A stretch of 64,000 bases of DNA, taken from CAXPZW01 sp964221845 (lineage in GTDB: Bacteria; Bacteroidota; Bacteroidia; Flavobacteriales_D; Sanyastnellaceae). This document shows positions 49,494 through 57,538 of this stretch, one piece after another; the first letter of the stretch is position 1, and each line of letters opens with the position of its first letter. The translations under genes were made by a program, and so were the position numbers. The stretch covers positions 1 through 64,000 of the forward strand of contig CAXPZW010000036.1 of the NCBI GenBank assembly GCA_964221845.1. Reading direction: 5' to 3'. The notes under the pieces are model-generated. The model did not search any database. It was given only the letters and a program-made list of their open reading frames with translations, and was not told the DNA's origin.

Positions 49494-50156
49494 CTAGTGT
49501 TGGATCAAGACAGGTTCGGTGTGCACGCCGTCTTCGCGGGTGCATTTGAGCGTGTACCAGCCCGCAGGCAATTGGGACACGTCCACCTTCCAAGACACCG
49601 CAGGGTTGCCAGCGTCCAAAAGCAGTTGGCCTTGATTGTTGAAGAGTTGCCACTCCCCTGGCACAGGGCTGGAAGCGGTCAATGTGGTGTTGGCAGGATT
49701 GGGAAAGGCGGTGAACGCAGCGCGGTCCACCTCGGCCACCGATACCGGAGCCATGTTGAACCAGAAGGTGATACGTTGGTAGTTTTCAAAGTCGTCCACC
49801 TCGTACACCCAGAAGGTGACCGAGCCGGATCCTTCCACTTCATTGGCCCAAACGGTCAACTTCAAAAAGCCATCGGCCACAGTGGGGATGGGCTGCATCA
49901 CACCCGAAGGTGGAATATCCTCGTAACAAAATCCGAAGTCGCATAAGGCAAAGGTCCACTCTGGGGGACAGGTGTTGTCGATGAACTTCCAACCCAGGTG
50001 CAGGCTGTCGGTGGTAAGCTCATTGAGGACGTAGACGTTGTGGTCGGTAAACCCGACCAGCGGCACAGTGCCTTGGTAGTCAGTGGTTTCTACGCTGTAT
50101 TGGGCTGATCCGGTCAAAAAAGCAACGGCACACAGCAGGGTCAAGAGGTGTTTCAT
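49494..50156 (-). CDS. small T9SS-exported protein of unknown function
   Basis: The 220-aa protein has a signal peptide (MKHLLTLLCAVAFLTGSAQ), a beta-rich body of about 120 residues with a possible disulfide (CPPEWTFALCDFGFC) and a T9SS sorting domain (FTAFPNPANTTLTASS ... GWYTLKCTREDG). The body resembles no family I know; WKFIDNTCPPEW followed by T-F-x-x-C-D recalls small Ig-like domains often seen in such proteins. It is 21 nt upstream of the C25 protease on the same strand, so a role beside the protease is plausible. Confidence 0.82.
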   Translation of the reverse strand: MKHLLTLLCAVAFLTGSAQYSVETTDYQGTVPLVGFTDHNVYVLNELTTDSLHLGWKFIDNTCPPEWTFALCDFGFCYEDIPPSGVMQPIPTVADGFLKLTVWANEVEGSGSVTFWVYEVDDFENYQRITFWFNMAPVSVAEVDRAAFTAFPNPANTTLTASSPVPGEWQLFNNQGQLLLDAGNPAVSWKVDVSQLPAGWYTLKCTREDGVHTEPVLIQH

Positions 50157-50364
50157 TCCACGATTGCAGGTGTGTGAATATCGCGATTTCCCCGCCCAAG
50201 GTGGCGTTCTTGGTGCATGAATTACTCGTTAAGTTCGGAATGCTGAAGGTCTCAAAAGGGCGGCTTCATGCTTTTTCACAAGCGCTAACACCTGCCATAC
50301 AAGCCTTTGCCTACTTTGCGTGCGCTGATATGTACAACACCTGAATCCAAAACCTCAAGACCCG

Positions 50365-52953
50365 ATGAAACGCATCCACTGGATGAGCGCACTACTCGTG
50401 GCGCTCCTCTTCGTTGGTTTCGCTCCAGAAGCCTCCGCACAGCGCGGCAAGAAGAAAAACAAGAAAGGCACCGAAGCCCCAGCTGAAAAAAAGAAGCCCA
50501 AAGGCGATGTCAAAGACATTGACGATGTGCTCAAAAGCTGCACTTCGTTCGAAGGCCTGCTCAACATTCACCAAGACACCCTCACCGGCAAGCTCTACCT
50601 GGAGGTGAACGCCGAAGACCTCGGCAAAGAGTTCATCTACTTCTCACACGTGGAGAATGGTGTGGTAGAAGCCGGCTTCTTCCGTGGCAGCTACCGTGGA
50701 CAAAAGATCATTTCGTTTGACCGTTACTACGACAAGCTGCAGGTCAAGCAGATGAACACCAACTTCTACTTCGACGAAGAAATCGCCCTCAGCAAAGCCG
50801 CCGAGGCCAACATCAACGAGCCCCTGCTGCTCAGCGAAAAAATCTACGCGTCGGACGCCGACGAGACCCGCTACTTGATCGACGGTGGCAGCGTTTTCCT
50901 CAGCGAGAATTTCCAGATGGTAAAGCCTCCGAGCAACCCGCAGTTCCCATCGCTGCTCGGCCAACTCAGCAAGAGCAAGTCGCGCGTGGAGGCCATCAAC
51001 AACTACCCTGAGAATTCAGAGGTGACCGTGACCTACGTATACAGCAACAAGAATCCGCGCCGCGGTGGCTCTGAAGCTGTGGGCGATGTACGCAACATCT
51101 CCATCAAGTACCAACACAGCATCCTCTCGATGCCGGACGACGGCTACCAGCCGCGCCGCGACGATGGTCGTGTGGGCTACTTCATGACCCAGGTGAACGA
51201 CATGACTTCGTTCTCGGCCACCCCGTACCGCGACATGATTCACCGCTGGCGACTGGAGAAGAAAGACCCAGGCGCACCACTCAGCGATCCTGTGGAGCCC
51301 ATCACCTACTGGATTGAAAACACCACTCCAGAAGAATTCCGCCCCATCATCAAAGCGGGTGTAGAGCGCTGGAACGAAGCCTTTGCCAAAGCAGGCTTCA
51401 CCAACGCGGTCGTGGTGAAAATTCAACCTGACGATGCCGATTGGGACGCCGGTGACATCCGCTACAATGTGCTGCGTTGGACCTCTTCGCCTCAACCTCC
51501 CTTCGGCGGTTACGGCCCAAGCTTCGTGAACCCTCGTACCGGTGAAATCTTGGGTGCTGATATCATGCTGGAATTTGCAGCAGTGTCCAACCGCCTGTTC
51601 AAGACTGAAGTATTCGGCCTGGCCGGCTACCAAAGTGAGGCGGAAATGGAAAACAACCAGTTTGCCAACGATCCGCACTTCTGCGCGGCTGGCGGTCACA
51701 TGCAGCACTGCCTGCACTTTGGCCTGCACGCCATGCGTTCGATGAACATCGAAAAGGCAGCCCAAGAAGAGTTCACCCGCCAGAGCCTGTACCGCTTGGT
51801 GCTGCACGAGGTAGGTCACACGCTGGGTCTGAGCCACAACATGCGCGCCTCTACCCTGCAGTCGGTGGAAGACATCAAGAACCCCAAGAAGATCGCCGAA
51901 GAAGGCCTGTGCAACTCGGTGATGGAGTACCCCTCGATCAACTACGCGCTCAACCCTGAAGAGCAAACCCTCTACTACGATGACAAGCCCGGGTTCTACG
52001 ACCACTGGGTGATCGAGTACGGCTACTCAGAGGGCCTGGAAGATCCGGCAGCTGAAGAAGCACGCATCTCTAAAATCCTCTCGCGCAGCAACGATCCCAA
52101 GTTGGTGTTTGGTAACGACGCCGACGACATGCGTTCAGCCGGCCGCGGCTTTGACCCAGACGTGAACATCTACGACCTTTCAAGCGACCCGGTTGCTTAC
52201 GGCGTGGAGCGCATTCAATTGGTGAACCAGCTGTTGCCTAAGATCAAGGAGACCTACACCATCGAAGGCCAGAGCTACCAAGAGCTGCTCAACGCCTACT
52301 ACGTGCTTACCGGTGAGCACATCACCCAAGTGCGCATCATGACCCGCCAGATCGGCGGCGTGCACTACGACCGTTCGCAGCCTGAGCAAAACAGCGACAC
52401 CCGTCCGTTTGAGCCGGTAAGCGAAGAGCGCCAAAAAGCGGCTATGGATGCACTCACCAAGTACGCTTTCGCACCTGACGCGTTTGACGCTGCTGAGGGC
52501 ATTTACAACTACTTGCTGCCACAGCGCCGCGGCTTTGATCACTTTGTACGCAGCCAAGATCCCAAGCTGCACAACCGTGTGATGGCTGCGCACGCAGAAT
52601 GCCTGCGCCATTTGGTACACCCCAACGTGATCCAGCGTATTGTAGACAGCCAACTCTACGGCAACACGTATACCTTGGATGAGTACATGACCGACCTGAC
52701 CAACGGCATCTTCAAAGCAGACTTGCGTACCGAGGTGAACTCGTTCCGCCAGAACCTGCAAGTGATGTACGTGAAGGGCCTCATTGGCGTAGACGGCGAA
52801 AAGTCGCGCCACTCGAACCAAGCCCGCGCGATGGCCAACTACGAGCTCAACCGCATTGAGAAAATGATGAAGAGCGCAGCGTCACCCAACACCATGACCA
52901 AGGCGCACCGCCAGTACCTGCTTCAACTGATTGATGAAGCGCGCGATGCGTAA
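50365..52953 (+). CDS. exported zinc metalloprotease with DUF5117/DUF5118 domains
   Basis: The 862-aa protein has a signal peptide (to about residue 25) and a Lys-rich linker (RGKKKNKKGTEAPAEKKKPK). The DUF5118/DUF5117 region occupies about residues 50-310. The metzincin zinc site is HEVGHTLGLSH (H481, E482, H485, H491), with Met-turn-like residues VMEYPSINY downstream. Family members in Bacteroidota are 800-870 aa and annotated as zinc-dependent metalloproteases. No T9SS tail is present, so it should remain periplasmic or reach the surface by another route. A single-gene unit with a strong terminator. Confidence 0.93.
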   Translation: MKRIHWMSALLVALLFVGFAPEASAQRGKKKNKKGTEAPAEKKKPKGDVKDIDDVLKSCTSFEGLLNIHQDTLTGKLYLEVNAEDLGKEFIYFSHVENGVVEAGFFRGSYRGQKIISFDRYYDKLQVKQMNTNFYFDEEIALSKAAEANINEPLLLSEKIYASDADETRYLIDGGSVFLSENFQMVKPPSNPQFPSLLGQLSKSKSRVEAINNYPENSEVTVTYVYSNKNPRRGGSEAVGDVRNISIKYQHSILSMPDDGYQPRRDDGRVGYFMTQVNDMTSFSATPYRDMIHRWRLEKKDPGAPLSDPVEPITYWIENTTPEEFRPIIKAGVERWNEAFAKAGFTNAVVVKIQPDDADWDAGDIRYNVLRWTSSPQPPFGGYGPSFVNPRTGEILGADIMLEFAAVSNRLFKTEVFGLAGYQSEAEMENNQFANDPHFCAAGGHMQHCLHFGLHAMRSMNIEKAAQEEFTRQSLYRLVLHEVGHTLGLSHNMRASTLQSVEDIKNPKKIAEEGLCNSVMEYPSINYALNPEEQTLYYDDKPGFYDHWVIEYGYSEGLEDPAAEEARISKILSRSNDPKLVFGNDADDMRSAGRGFDPDVNIYDLSSDPVAYGVERIQLVNQLLPKIKETYTIEGQSYQELLNAYYVLTGEHITQVRIMTRQIGGVHYDRSQPEQNSDTRPFEPVSEERQKAAMDALTKYAFAPDAFDAAEGIYNYLLPQRRGFDHFVRSQDPKLHNRVMAAHAECLRHLVHPNVIQRIVDSQLYGNTYTLDEYMTDLTNGIFKADLRTEVNSFRQNLQVMYVKGLIGVDGEKSRHSNQARAMANYELNRIEKMMKSAASPNTMTKAHRQYLLQLIDEARDA

Positions 52954-52979
52954 GGGTTAAAACGATTTGTTTTGGAAAG

Positions 52980-53011
52980 GAGCCGGTGCGTTTGCATCGG
53001 CTCTTTTTTTT
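52980..53011 (+). terminator. terminator of the zinc metalloprotease gene
   Basis: GAGCCGGTGC and GCATCGGCTC pair (one G-T) around GTTT, followed by eight T residues after the final C. Confidence 0.93.
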
Positions 53012-53029
53012 GTGTCTCTGCGCGCAGGA

Positions 53030-53175
53030 TCCCTCCCGTGGGCTGCCGGCCCTGCCGCCCCCGCCACCTCCTCACGTCCACCCGTTCTGGGCGACCGCAC
53101 GCAAGCTCCCAATCCCAACACTCCCCTCCAAACCACCCCCCGTTTCACTTTGTGGATGGTCGGTTTCACTTGGTG
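53030..53175 (+). repeat. C-rich intergenic element, copy R3
   Basis: The 52954-53244 gap contains a long C-rich, G-poor stretch ending TCACTTTGTGGATGGTCGG. The last part matches the end of R1 (TCACTTTGT..CTGGTCG). The GCCCTGCCGCCCCCGCCACC core is only loosely like the R1/R2 core. There are small open frames in three phases with proline-rich translations, but none looks like a gene. Confidence 0.4.
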
Positions 53176-53244
53176 AATTCCCTTGACACGTCCGTGCTCC
53201 CAAGCTTGGCATCCAGTTTGCTTTCACTGATGTAAATTGCTCCC

Positions 53245-53691
53245 ATGCGCACACTGCTTGTTTCTGTCCTCTTGCTCTTGTTTACCGCCCCAGCCTTCTC
53301 GCAAGGTGCGGACAAGGAGACCTTTGAGTGCAGTTGCGCGGGCACCTTGCAAATTACCGAGAAGAACCGCCGCGGCCAGGTACGCTACCGCCAGCGCCAG
53401 TTCATGCTCAACGTGTGGCAAAACACCTTTGTGGCCAACAACAACTTGGTCAACGAAACCCACACCTTCAACCGCAGCGGATTTCTGTCGCGGGGCGGGC
53501 GCCTCAAGCTGATTGGATTGACCGCCGACATGCAGTATGTGTTGTATGAAAACGACGTGTATTTCCTCAAGGTCCCGCGGGCCACAGGCGGCTCGGTGTA
53601 TTTCCGCCAGAAGCTGAACGGACCGGTGGCCACCCAAGACGTGCTCTCCAATTGGCAATTGTTGTGCGCCACCACGGTGAACGAACCCTGA
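53245..53691 (+). CDS. small exported protein of unknown function
   Basis: The 148-aa protein has a signal peptide (MRTLLVSVLLLLFTAPAFSQ). The mature part begins with ETFECSCAGTLQI and is beta-rich (VRYRQRQFMLNVWQNTFVAN; RLKLIGLTADMQYVLYENDV). I do not recognise the family. Three Cys could form a disulfide. The next gene starts 31 nt later on the same strand. The signal peptide and coding base use argue that it is real. Confidence 0.75.
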   Translation: MRTLLVSVLLLLFTAPAFSQGADKETFECSCAGTLQITEKNRRGQVRYRQRQFMLNVWQNTFVANNNLVNETHTFNRSGFLSRGGRLKLIGLTADMQYVLYENDVYFLKVPRATGGSVYFRQKLNGPVATQDVLSNWQLLCATTVNEP

Positions 53692-53722
53692 TTTGAAGCT
53701 GTTGCTTGGGTAAATTGGACCC

Positions 53723-54661
53723 ATGCGCGCAATCCTTCCCCTTCTTTTACTGACCGCCGGTTTAGCGGCCTGTTCTAGTCCCACCCCTTCCAATCATGCC
53801 GATCGATCCACCCCGGTAGAAACGGCTTCTTTTGCCCCTACCGATCCGGCACAAATCCGGAGCTATTGGTATGCGGGAGACGCCGAAATCACCTCCTACA
53901 CCCTCACCCAAGCCCGCTACGGCGAACTGCGCCAAGGCGATGCGGTGATTGTGTTTGTGACCGAACCCTTCAGCAAGTCCAAGCAAGTCAAGCTCGACTA
54001 CGGCGGCGGTGAGGATGAAGTCCAAGTCTTGAAGATGAACCAGACCCGCACCTTCAACACGGGGATTTACCCCTACTCGATGATGACCTCTACGTTTTCG
54101 CCCATGGACGGCGGGCCGGCGTTGAAGGCCACCACCAGCAGCCAAGAGTGGTGCGGGCACACGTGGACCCAAATGAATTTGGAAGAAGGCCACCGCTACC
54201 GCTTTGAACAGCGGAGCTACTTTGAGTCCGAAGGAGATCAGAACGCCACCCTCACCTCAGGCATGTTGGAAGACGATTTGTGGTCTGAAGTGCGCTTGCT
54301 GCGCCCCGATCAACTTCCACCCGAAGTGGAAGTGAACCTGATCCCGAGTCTGCAATTCCTGCGCTTGCGCCACTTGCCCGTCCAACCGTACAAGGCCACC
54401 ATCACCACCAAATACGGCCGCGCAGGCGAAAGCATGTTGTTGGTGGAATACAAGGACATTGAGCGTTCGTTAGCCCTGTTCTTCACCACTGAATTCCCGC
54501 ATACCATCGAACGTTGGGAAGAAACCTACCGCTCAGGCTTTGGCCCCTCGGCAGAGGTGATGACCACCACTGGCGTACTCAACAAGCGCATCAAGGCCCC
54601 TTACTGGAACCTCAATCGCAATGCCGACGCCCACTACCGCACCGAGCTGGGCTTGGACTAA
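53723..54661 (+). CDS. conserved Bacteroidota lipoprotein, 312 aa
   Basis: The protein has a lipoprotein signal (LLLTAGLAACSS, Cys17). The body starts with a strongly patterned domain: YWYAGDAEITSYTLTQARYG, GDAVIVFVTEPFSKSKQVKL and TRTFNTGIYPYSMMTSTF. From memory, a group of 280-310 aa lipoproteins in flavobacteria shares these phrases and is sometimes mislabelled as a septum formation inhibitor Maf, but there is no Maf nucleotide-hydrolase motif here. Function unknown. Its last 4 nt overlap the convergent membrane-protein gene. Confidence 0.8.
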   Translation: MRAILPLLLLTAGLAACSSPTPSNHADRSTPVETASFAPTDPAQIRSYWYAGDAEITSYTLTQARYGELRQGDAVIVFVTEPFSKSKQVKLDYGGGEDEVQVLKMNQTRTFNTGIYPYSMMTSTFSPMDGGPALKATTSSQEWCGHTWTQMNLEEGHRYRFEQRSYFESEGDQNATLTSGMLEDDLWSEVRLLRPDQLPPEVEVNLIPSLQFLRLRHLPVQPYKATITTKYGRAGESMLLVEYKDIERSLALFFTTEFPHTIERWEETYRSGFGPSAEVMTTTGVLNKRIKAPYWNLNRNADAHYRTELGLD

Positions 54662-55263
54662 GGCCGGGTGAACTTACGGATCCAGAACACGATCACCGGC
54701 ACGCCAATGACCGGAGGAGCCACCCAGTTGAGTACCGGGGGCTGCAAGGTTTGATTGACCACCAAAAAGGCACTCAGCGCGGCAATCCATGCGCCCACCA
54801 TGCGTCCGATGTGTTGGCTCATGACGCTGCCTTTGTCGTGCCGGTAAAACCGGTAGTCCTGCACAACCAAGAATGCGGCAAGTGCTCCGAACATGGTCAA
54901 AAGTATTCCGGCGAGTCCATTGCCGTTTTGAAAGGCATCGATGGCCACTACTGCAAACCCAATTACCCCCAAAGCCATAATACTGGCGAGCAACTGGCCA
55001 AGCACTCTCGTTGCGGGAGACCTCAATACAAACAGCGCGTTGAATCCCGCCAGGGTCAAGTACAGGCTGAACACCGCAATCGCCAGTAGAAACGGGTTTC
55101 CACCGCTCAAGGCCAACCACAATCCTGCCCCGCTGCACAAGAGCATTGCGCCAAAAAACACGTCGCCCACCCGCTTGTGTGGCACGCTTCCCTTGCGCAG
55201 CACCAGGGCTAACAAGCCGGTCAGCAGGGCCACAGAACCGGTGATGATGTGGAGATAAAGCAT
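54658..55263 (-). CDS. DUF2306-like polytopic membrane protein
   Basis: The 201-aa protein has six hydrophobic segments. The first part, MLYLHIITGSVALLTGLLAL followed by R-KGSVPHKRVGDVFFGAM, matches the pattern of DUF2306-like membrane proteins (His near the start of helix 1, HKRxG between helices). A cytochrome or haem link has been suggested for that group but cannot be shown here. It overlaps the convergent lipoprotein gene by 4 nt. Confidence 0.75.
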   Translation of the reverse strand: MLYLHIITGSVALLTGLLALVLRKGSVPHKRVGDVFFGAMLLCSGAGLWLALSGGNPFLLAIAVFSLYLTLAGFNALFVLRSPATRVLGQLLASIMALGVIGFAVVAIDAFQNGNGLAGILLTMFGALAAFLVVQDYRFYRHDKGSVMSQHIGRMVGAWIAALSAFLVVNQTLQPPVLNWVAPPVIGVPVIVFWIRKFTRP

Positions 55264-55333
55264 GGACTCGAGGGGTGTTTGGCCAAGTATGGCACAGTTT
55301 TTCCGTTACATTTTGCAACTCAAACAAGATACC

Positions 55334-55882
55334 ATGAAATCGATGCGACTCCTCGTTTTGGCCTTCGGTGCCGCCCTGATGGTGGCCTGTGGCTCTTCAA
55401 GCCCTCTGGGTGATAAGGTGAAAGAACCGTTCTCGAGCAGCAAATACGAATCGACCAAGCGCTACTGGCGTGCGGTGGGCAAGGGCTCAAGCAAGGACGA
55501 CAACATCGCCAAAAACAAAGCCGACCTTCAGGCCAAGAAAGAAATCGCCCAGCAGGTGCAAACCCGCATGAAGGTGGTCAGCGACCAATACTTCTCGGAC
55601 ACCGAGACCCTCAACTCCGAAGAAGTCAACGACAAATTCCAATCGCTGGCGCGCGAGGTGACCAACACCCAAATCGCCGACTTGCGCAAGATTGGAGAGG
55701 AGAAGTACTTCAACGGGGAAAACTACACGGTGTACATCGCCTATGAGATCCATAAGAAGCAAATGCTCCGGTTCATGAAGAAGAAGGCCAAGGCCGACTC
55801 TAAACTGGATGCAGCCATGCTCAAAACCATCGAAGACATCATCGATTCCGAGCTGGCTGAACTCGAAGAAGAAGACGAGTAA
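55334..55882 (+). CDS. LPP20-like lipoprotein
   Basis: The 182-aa protein has a lipoprotein signal (LAFGAALMVACGSSS, Cys near residue 18), then a helical-beta region of the LPP20 style: RYWRAVGKGSSKDDNIAKNK, ADLQAKKEIAQQVQTRMKVV and YTVYIAYEIHKKQ. The C-terminal 50 residues are Lys/Glu-rich helix ending ELEEEDE. LPP20-like proteins are outer-membrane or surface lipoproteins of unclear function. ATG 55334 is chosen; ATG 55343 would also keep the signal peptide. Confidence 0.72.
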   Translation: MKSMRLLVLAFGAALMVACGSSSPLGDKVKEPFSSSKYESTKRYWRAVGKGSSKDDNIAKNKADLQAKKEIAQQVQTRMKVVSDQYFSDTETLNSEEVNDKFQSLAREVTNTQIADLRKIGEEKYFNGENYTVYIAYEIHKKQMLRFMKKKAKADSKLDAAMLKTIEDIIDSELAELEEEDE

Positions 55883-55906
55883 ACCCGCTCGCCCAACCGC
55901 ATAAAA

Positions 55907-55933
55907 AAATCCCGCCCTTCCAGGCGGGATTTT
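55907..55933. terminator. bidirectional terminator after the LPP20-like gene
   Basis: AAATCCCGCC and GGCGGGATTT pair perfectly around CTTCCA. TTTTCTTTT follows on the plus strand, and seven T residues follow on the minus strand. Confidence 0.9.
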
Positions 55934-56004
55934 CTTTTCTCCGTAATCCTCAGTGCCCTCTGCGGCAACTGAAGCTGTTCAATGTGTTTGGGCAGGGCAT
56001 ACTC

Positions 56005-56152
56005 CGCTCGGGAGAGGGCCAAAACTGCCTCTCCAAGGATCGCCTGTAGCGACCATTCAAAGCACTTTGGTAGCGCTTTGAACGGTCTCAGGCCCGTAAA
56101 ATCGTGGGGGTTGGGAGCCCGTTGTCAGCGCTTGGATATCTGACTGCTCCCA
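56005..56152. ncRNA. candidate structured RNA element with three strong stem-loops
   Basis: The gap between the convergent LPP20-like and msrA genes holds three hairpins in a row. H1: GGAGAGG/CCTCTCC (56011-56017/56028-56034). H2: GCCTG, GACC and TTCAAAGC pair with GCTTTGAA, GGTC and CAGGC (56042-56093), 17 bp in total. H3: GGGAGC/GCTCCC enclosing GTCAG/CTGAC (56113-56151). Since the region is downstream of the terminator at 55907-55933, it is not simply part of the LPP20-like mRNA. I see no promoter box, and strand is undecided. A small RNA, a structured 3' end of msrA read on the minus strand, or a palindromic repeat are all possible. Confidence 0.35.
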
Positions 56153-56163
56153 GGGGGCAGGGT

Positions 56164-56829
56164 TTAATTCCCCGCCTTGGCTTCTTCCTTGAGCTTGTCC
56201 TTGAACTGCTTGACGAACTTATCCACCTTGGGCGCCACCACCGCACGGCAGTAGGGCTGGTTGGAGTTGTCATTGAAGTAGTTCTGGTGGTAATCCTCAG
56301 CCGGGAAGAAGTTGTGGATGGCCTCCACTTCGGTCACAATCGGAGCGCTCCATGCGCCGCTTTCGTTGGCGGCCTGCAGAGACAGCTCTGCTACGCGTTT
56401 TTGCTCGTCGTTGTGGTAATAAATGCCGCTGCGGTATTGGGTGCCCACATCGTTGCCCTGACGGTTCGTTGTCGTAGGGTCATGGGTTTCCCAAAACACC
56501 TCGAGGATCTCAGCAAAGGTGATCACCTCGGGGTCAAAGAAAATGCGGGCCACCTCGGCGTGACCGGTGGTGCCGCTGCATACTTGCTTGTAGGTCGGGT
56601 TCAGCACGGGGCCTTGTGAGTAGCCGCTGATGACCTTTTCCACGCCCTCAAGGCGTTGGAAGACTGCTTCCACGCACCAGAAGCATCCCGCTCCCAGGGT
56701 GGCTTGTTCCAAATGTTCCAATTCTGGTGGAGTTACGTAGGGTTGTGCCTGGGTTTCCGCGGTTTGGGTTTGCTGTCCGCAAGCGGCCAATGCCACGGCC
56801 AAGGCTGCAAAAAAGACGGTGAATTTCAT
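56164..56829 (-). CDS. msrA: peptide methionine sulfoxide reductase MsrA, exported lipoprotein form
   Basis: The 221-aa protein has a lipoprotein signal (AALAVALAACGQQ, Cys17). The MsrA catalytic motif GAGCFWCVEAVFQ follows, with nucleophile C49, and the family phrases SGYSQGP, TGHAEVARIFFDP and FFPAEDYHQNYF. It repairs oxidised methionine, here outside the cytoplasm. The C-terminal end is Lys/Glu-rich. A further Cys (QPYCRAV) near the C-terminus may be the resolving residue. It is 76 nt downstream of the small membrane-protein gene. Confidence 0.94.
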   Translation of the reverse strand: MKFTVFFAALAVALAACGQQTQTAETQAQPYVTPPELEHLEQATLGAGCFWCVEAVFQRLEGVEKVISGYSQGPVLNPTYKQVCSGTTGHAEVARIFFDPEVITFAEILEVFWETHDPTTTNRQGNDVGTQYRSGIYYHNDEQKRVAELSLQAANESGAWSAPIVTEVEAIHNFFPAEDYHQNYFNDNSNQPYCRAVVAPKVDKFVKQFKDKLKEEAKAGN

Positions 56830-56905
56830 ACGGGATGATCGTTTATCCAAAGGTGGACTGTCAACATCACAAAGCCGTACCAAAAAAGTTCAGTCTTTGG
56901 TGCAA

Positions 56906-57142
56906 TCAACTGTCCATGCCCGGCGGCTTCGGAGGCTTGACGGGCGTGCGGTACAGCATGTTGTAAATGAACACGATGATGGCCGCACCAATGAACACGG
57001 TAAACGCCGACCAGAGGCCTTTGCGCAGCAAGTGTTCCACGTTGATTTCAATGACTTCCCAAATGGCCAGCAGGACCACTACGGTGATGGCCAGCACCAC
57101 CAGGCCCAGAAGCGAGGCCAGTATATTTCGCGATTTGAACAT
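56906..57142 (-). CDS. small two-helix membrane protein
   Basis: The 78-aa protein has two transmembrane helices (LASLLGLVVLAITVVVLLAIW and AFTVFIGAAIIVFIYNMLY) and a short Pro-rich tail (PVKPPKPPGMDS). No family recognised. It is part of the minus-strand group from 58503 downwards, 12 nt from the previous stop. Confidence 0.75.
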   Translation of the reverse strand: MFKSRNILASLLGLVVLAITVVVLLAIWEVIEINVEHLLRKGLWSAFTVFIGAAIIVFIYNMLYRTPVKPPKPPGMDS

Positions 57143-57154
57143 AGGCGTGATTTT

Positions 57155-57538
57155 TTACCAACGGAAACGCAAAAAGCCTGCCGACAGCGAGGCCGTTGGT
57201 TGATTGTCTGTAAAGAAGGTGATCATGTCGCGCGAGGCCACACCCACTTCGTACGAATCGTCGCCAAAGTGGAAGGTGACCCCTGCGGGGATTTTCGTGT
57301 TGTAGTTGCCGCCGGAAATGAAGCCCATGTTGAGCGACATCCAACGCACCGGACGCACATCCCCGCCTACCGCGAGCACTGCGCGGTCGATGTTGGTGAG
57401 GGTGATTCCAAGGGCTCTATAATCGGCGGCGAAGCGCGCAGCTAAATACTTTCCGGCCAAGGTAAAGGCCGAACATTCGGCTCGCGGCAAGACCCAAACG
57501 GGCGCCAGCAGCAGGAAGGCAAGTGCAATGCGTTTCAT
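57155..57538 (-). CDS. small exported protein, probable outer-membrane beta protein
   Basis: The 127-aa protein has a signal peptide (MKRIALAFLLLAPVWVLPRA) and beta-strand-rich sequence (VRPVRWMSLNMGFISGGNYN; AGVTFHFGDDSYEVGVAS) ending in an aromatic C-terminal strand (SAGFLRFRW), as in outer-membrane barrels. It is too short for a full barrel unless only a few strands or an oligomer are used. Its ATG overlaps the stop of the GYF_2 gene (ATGA). Confidence 0.75.
   Translation of the reverse strand: MKRIALAFLLLAPVWVLPRAECSAFTLAGKYLAARFAADYRALGITLTNIDRAVLAVGGDVRPVRWMSLNMGFISGGNYNTKIPAGVTFHFGDDSYEVGVASRDMITFFTDNQPTASLSAGFLRFRW

Noticed and set aside
53224..53793. Minus-strand frame across the small exported protein gene
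   Set aside because: It covers the promoter and start of two well-formed plus-strand genes and has no recognisable start or domain.
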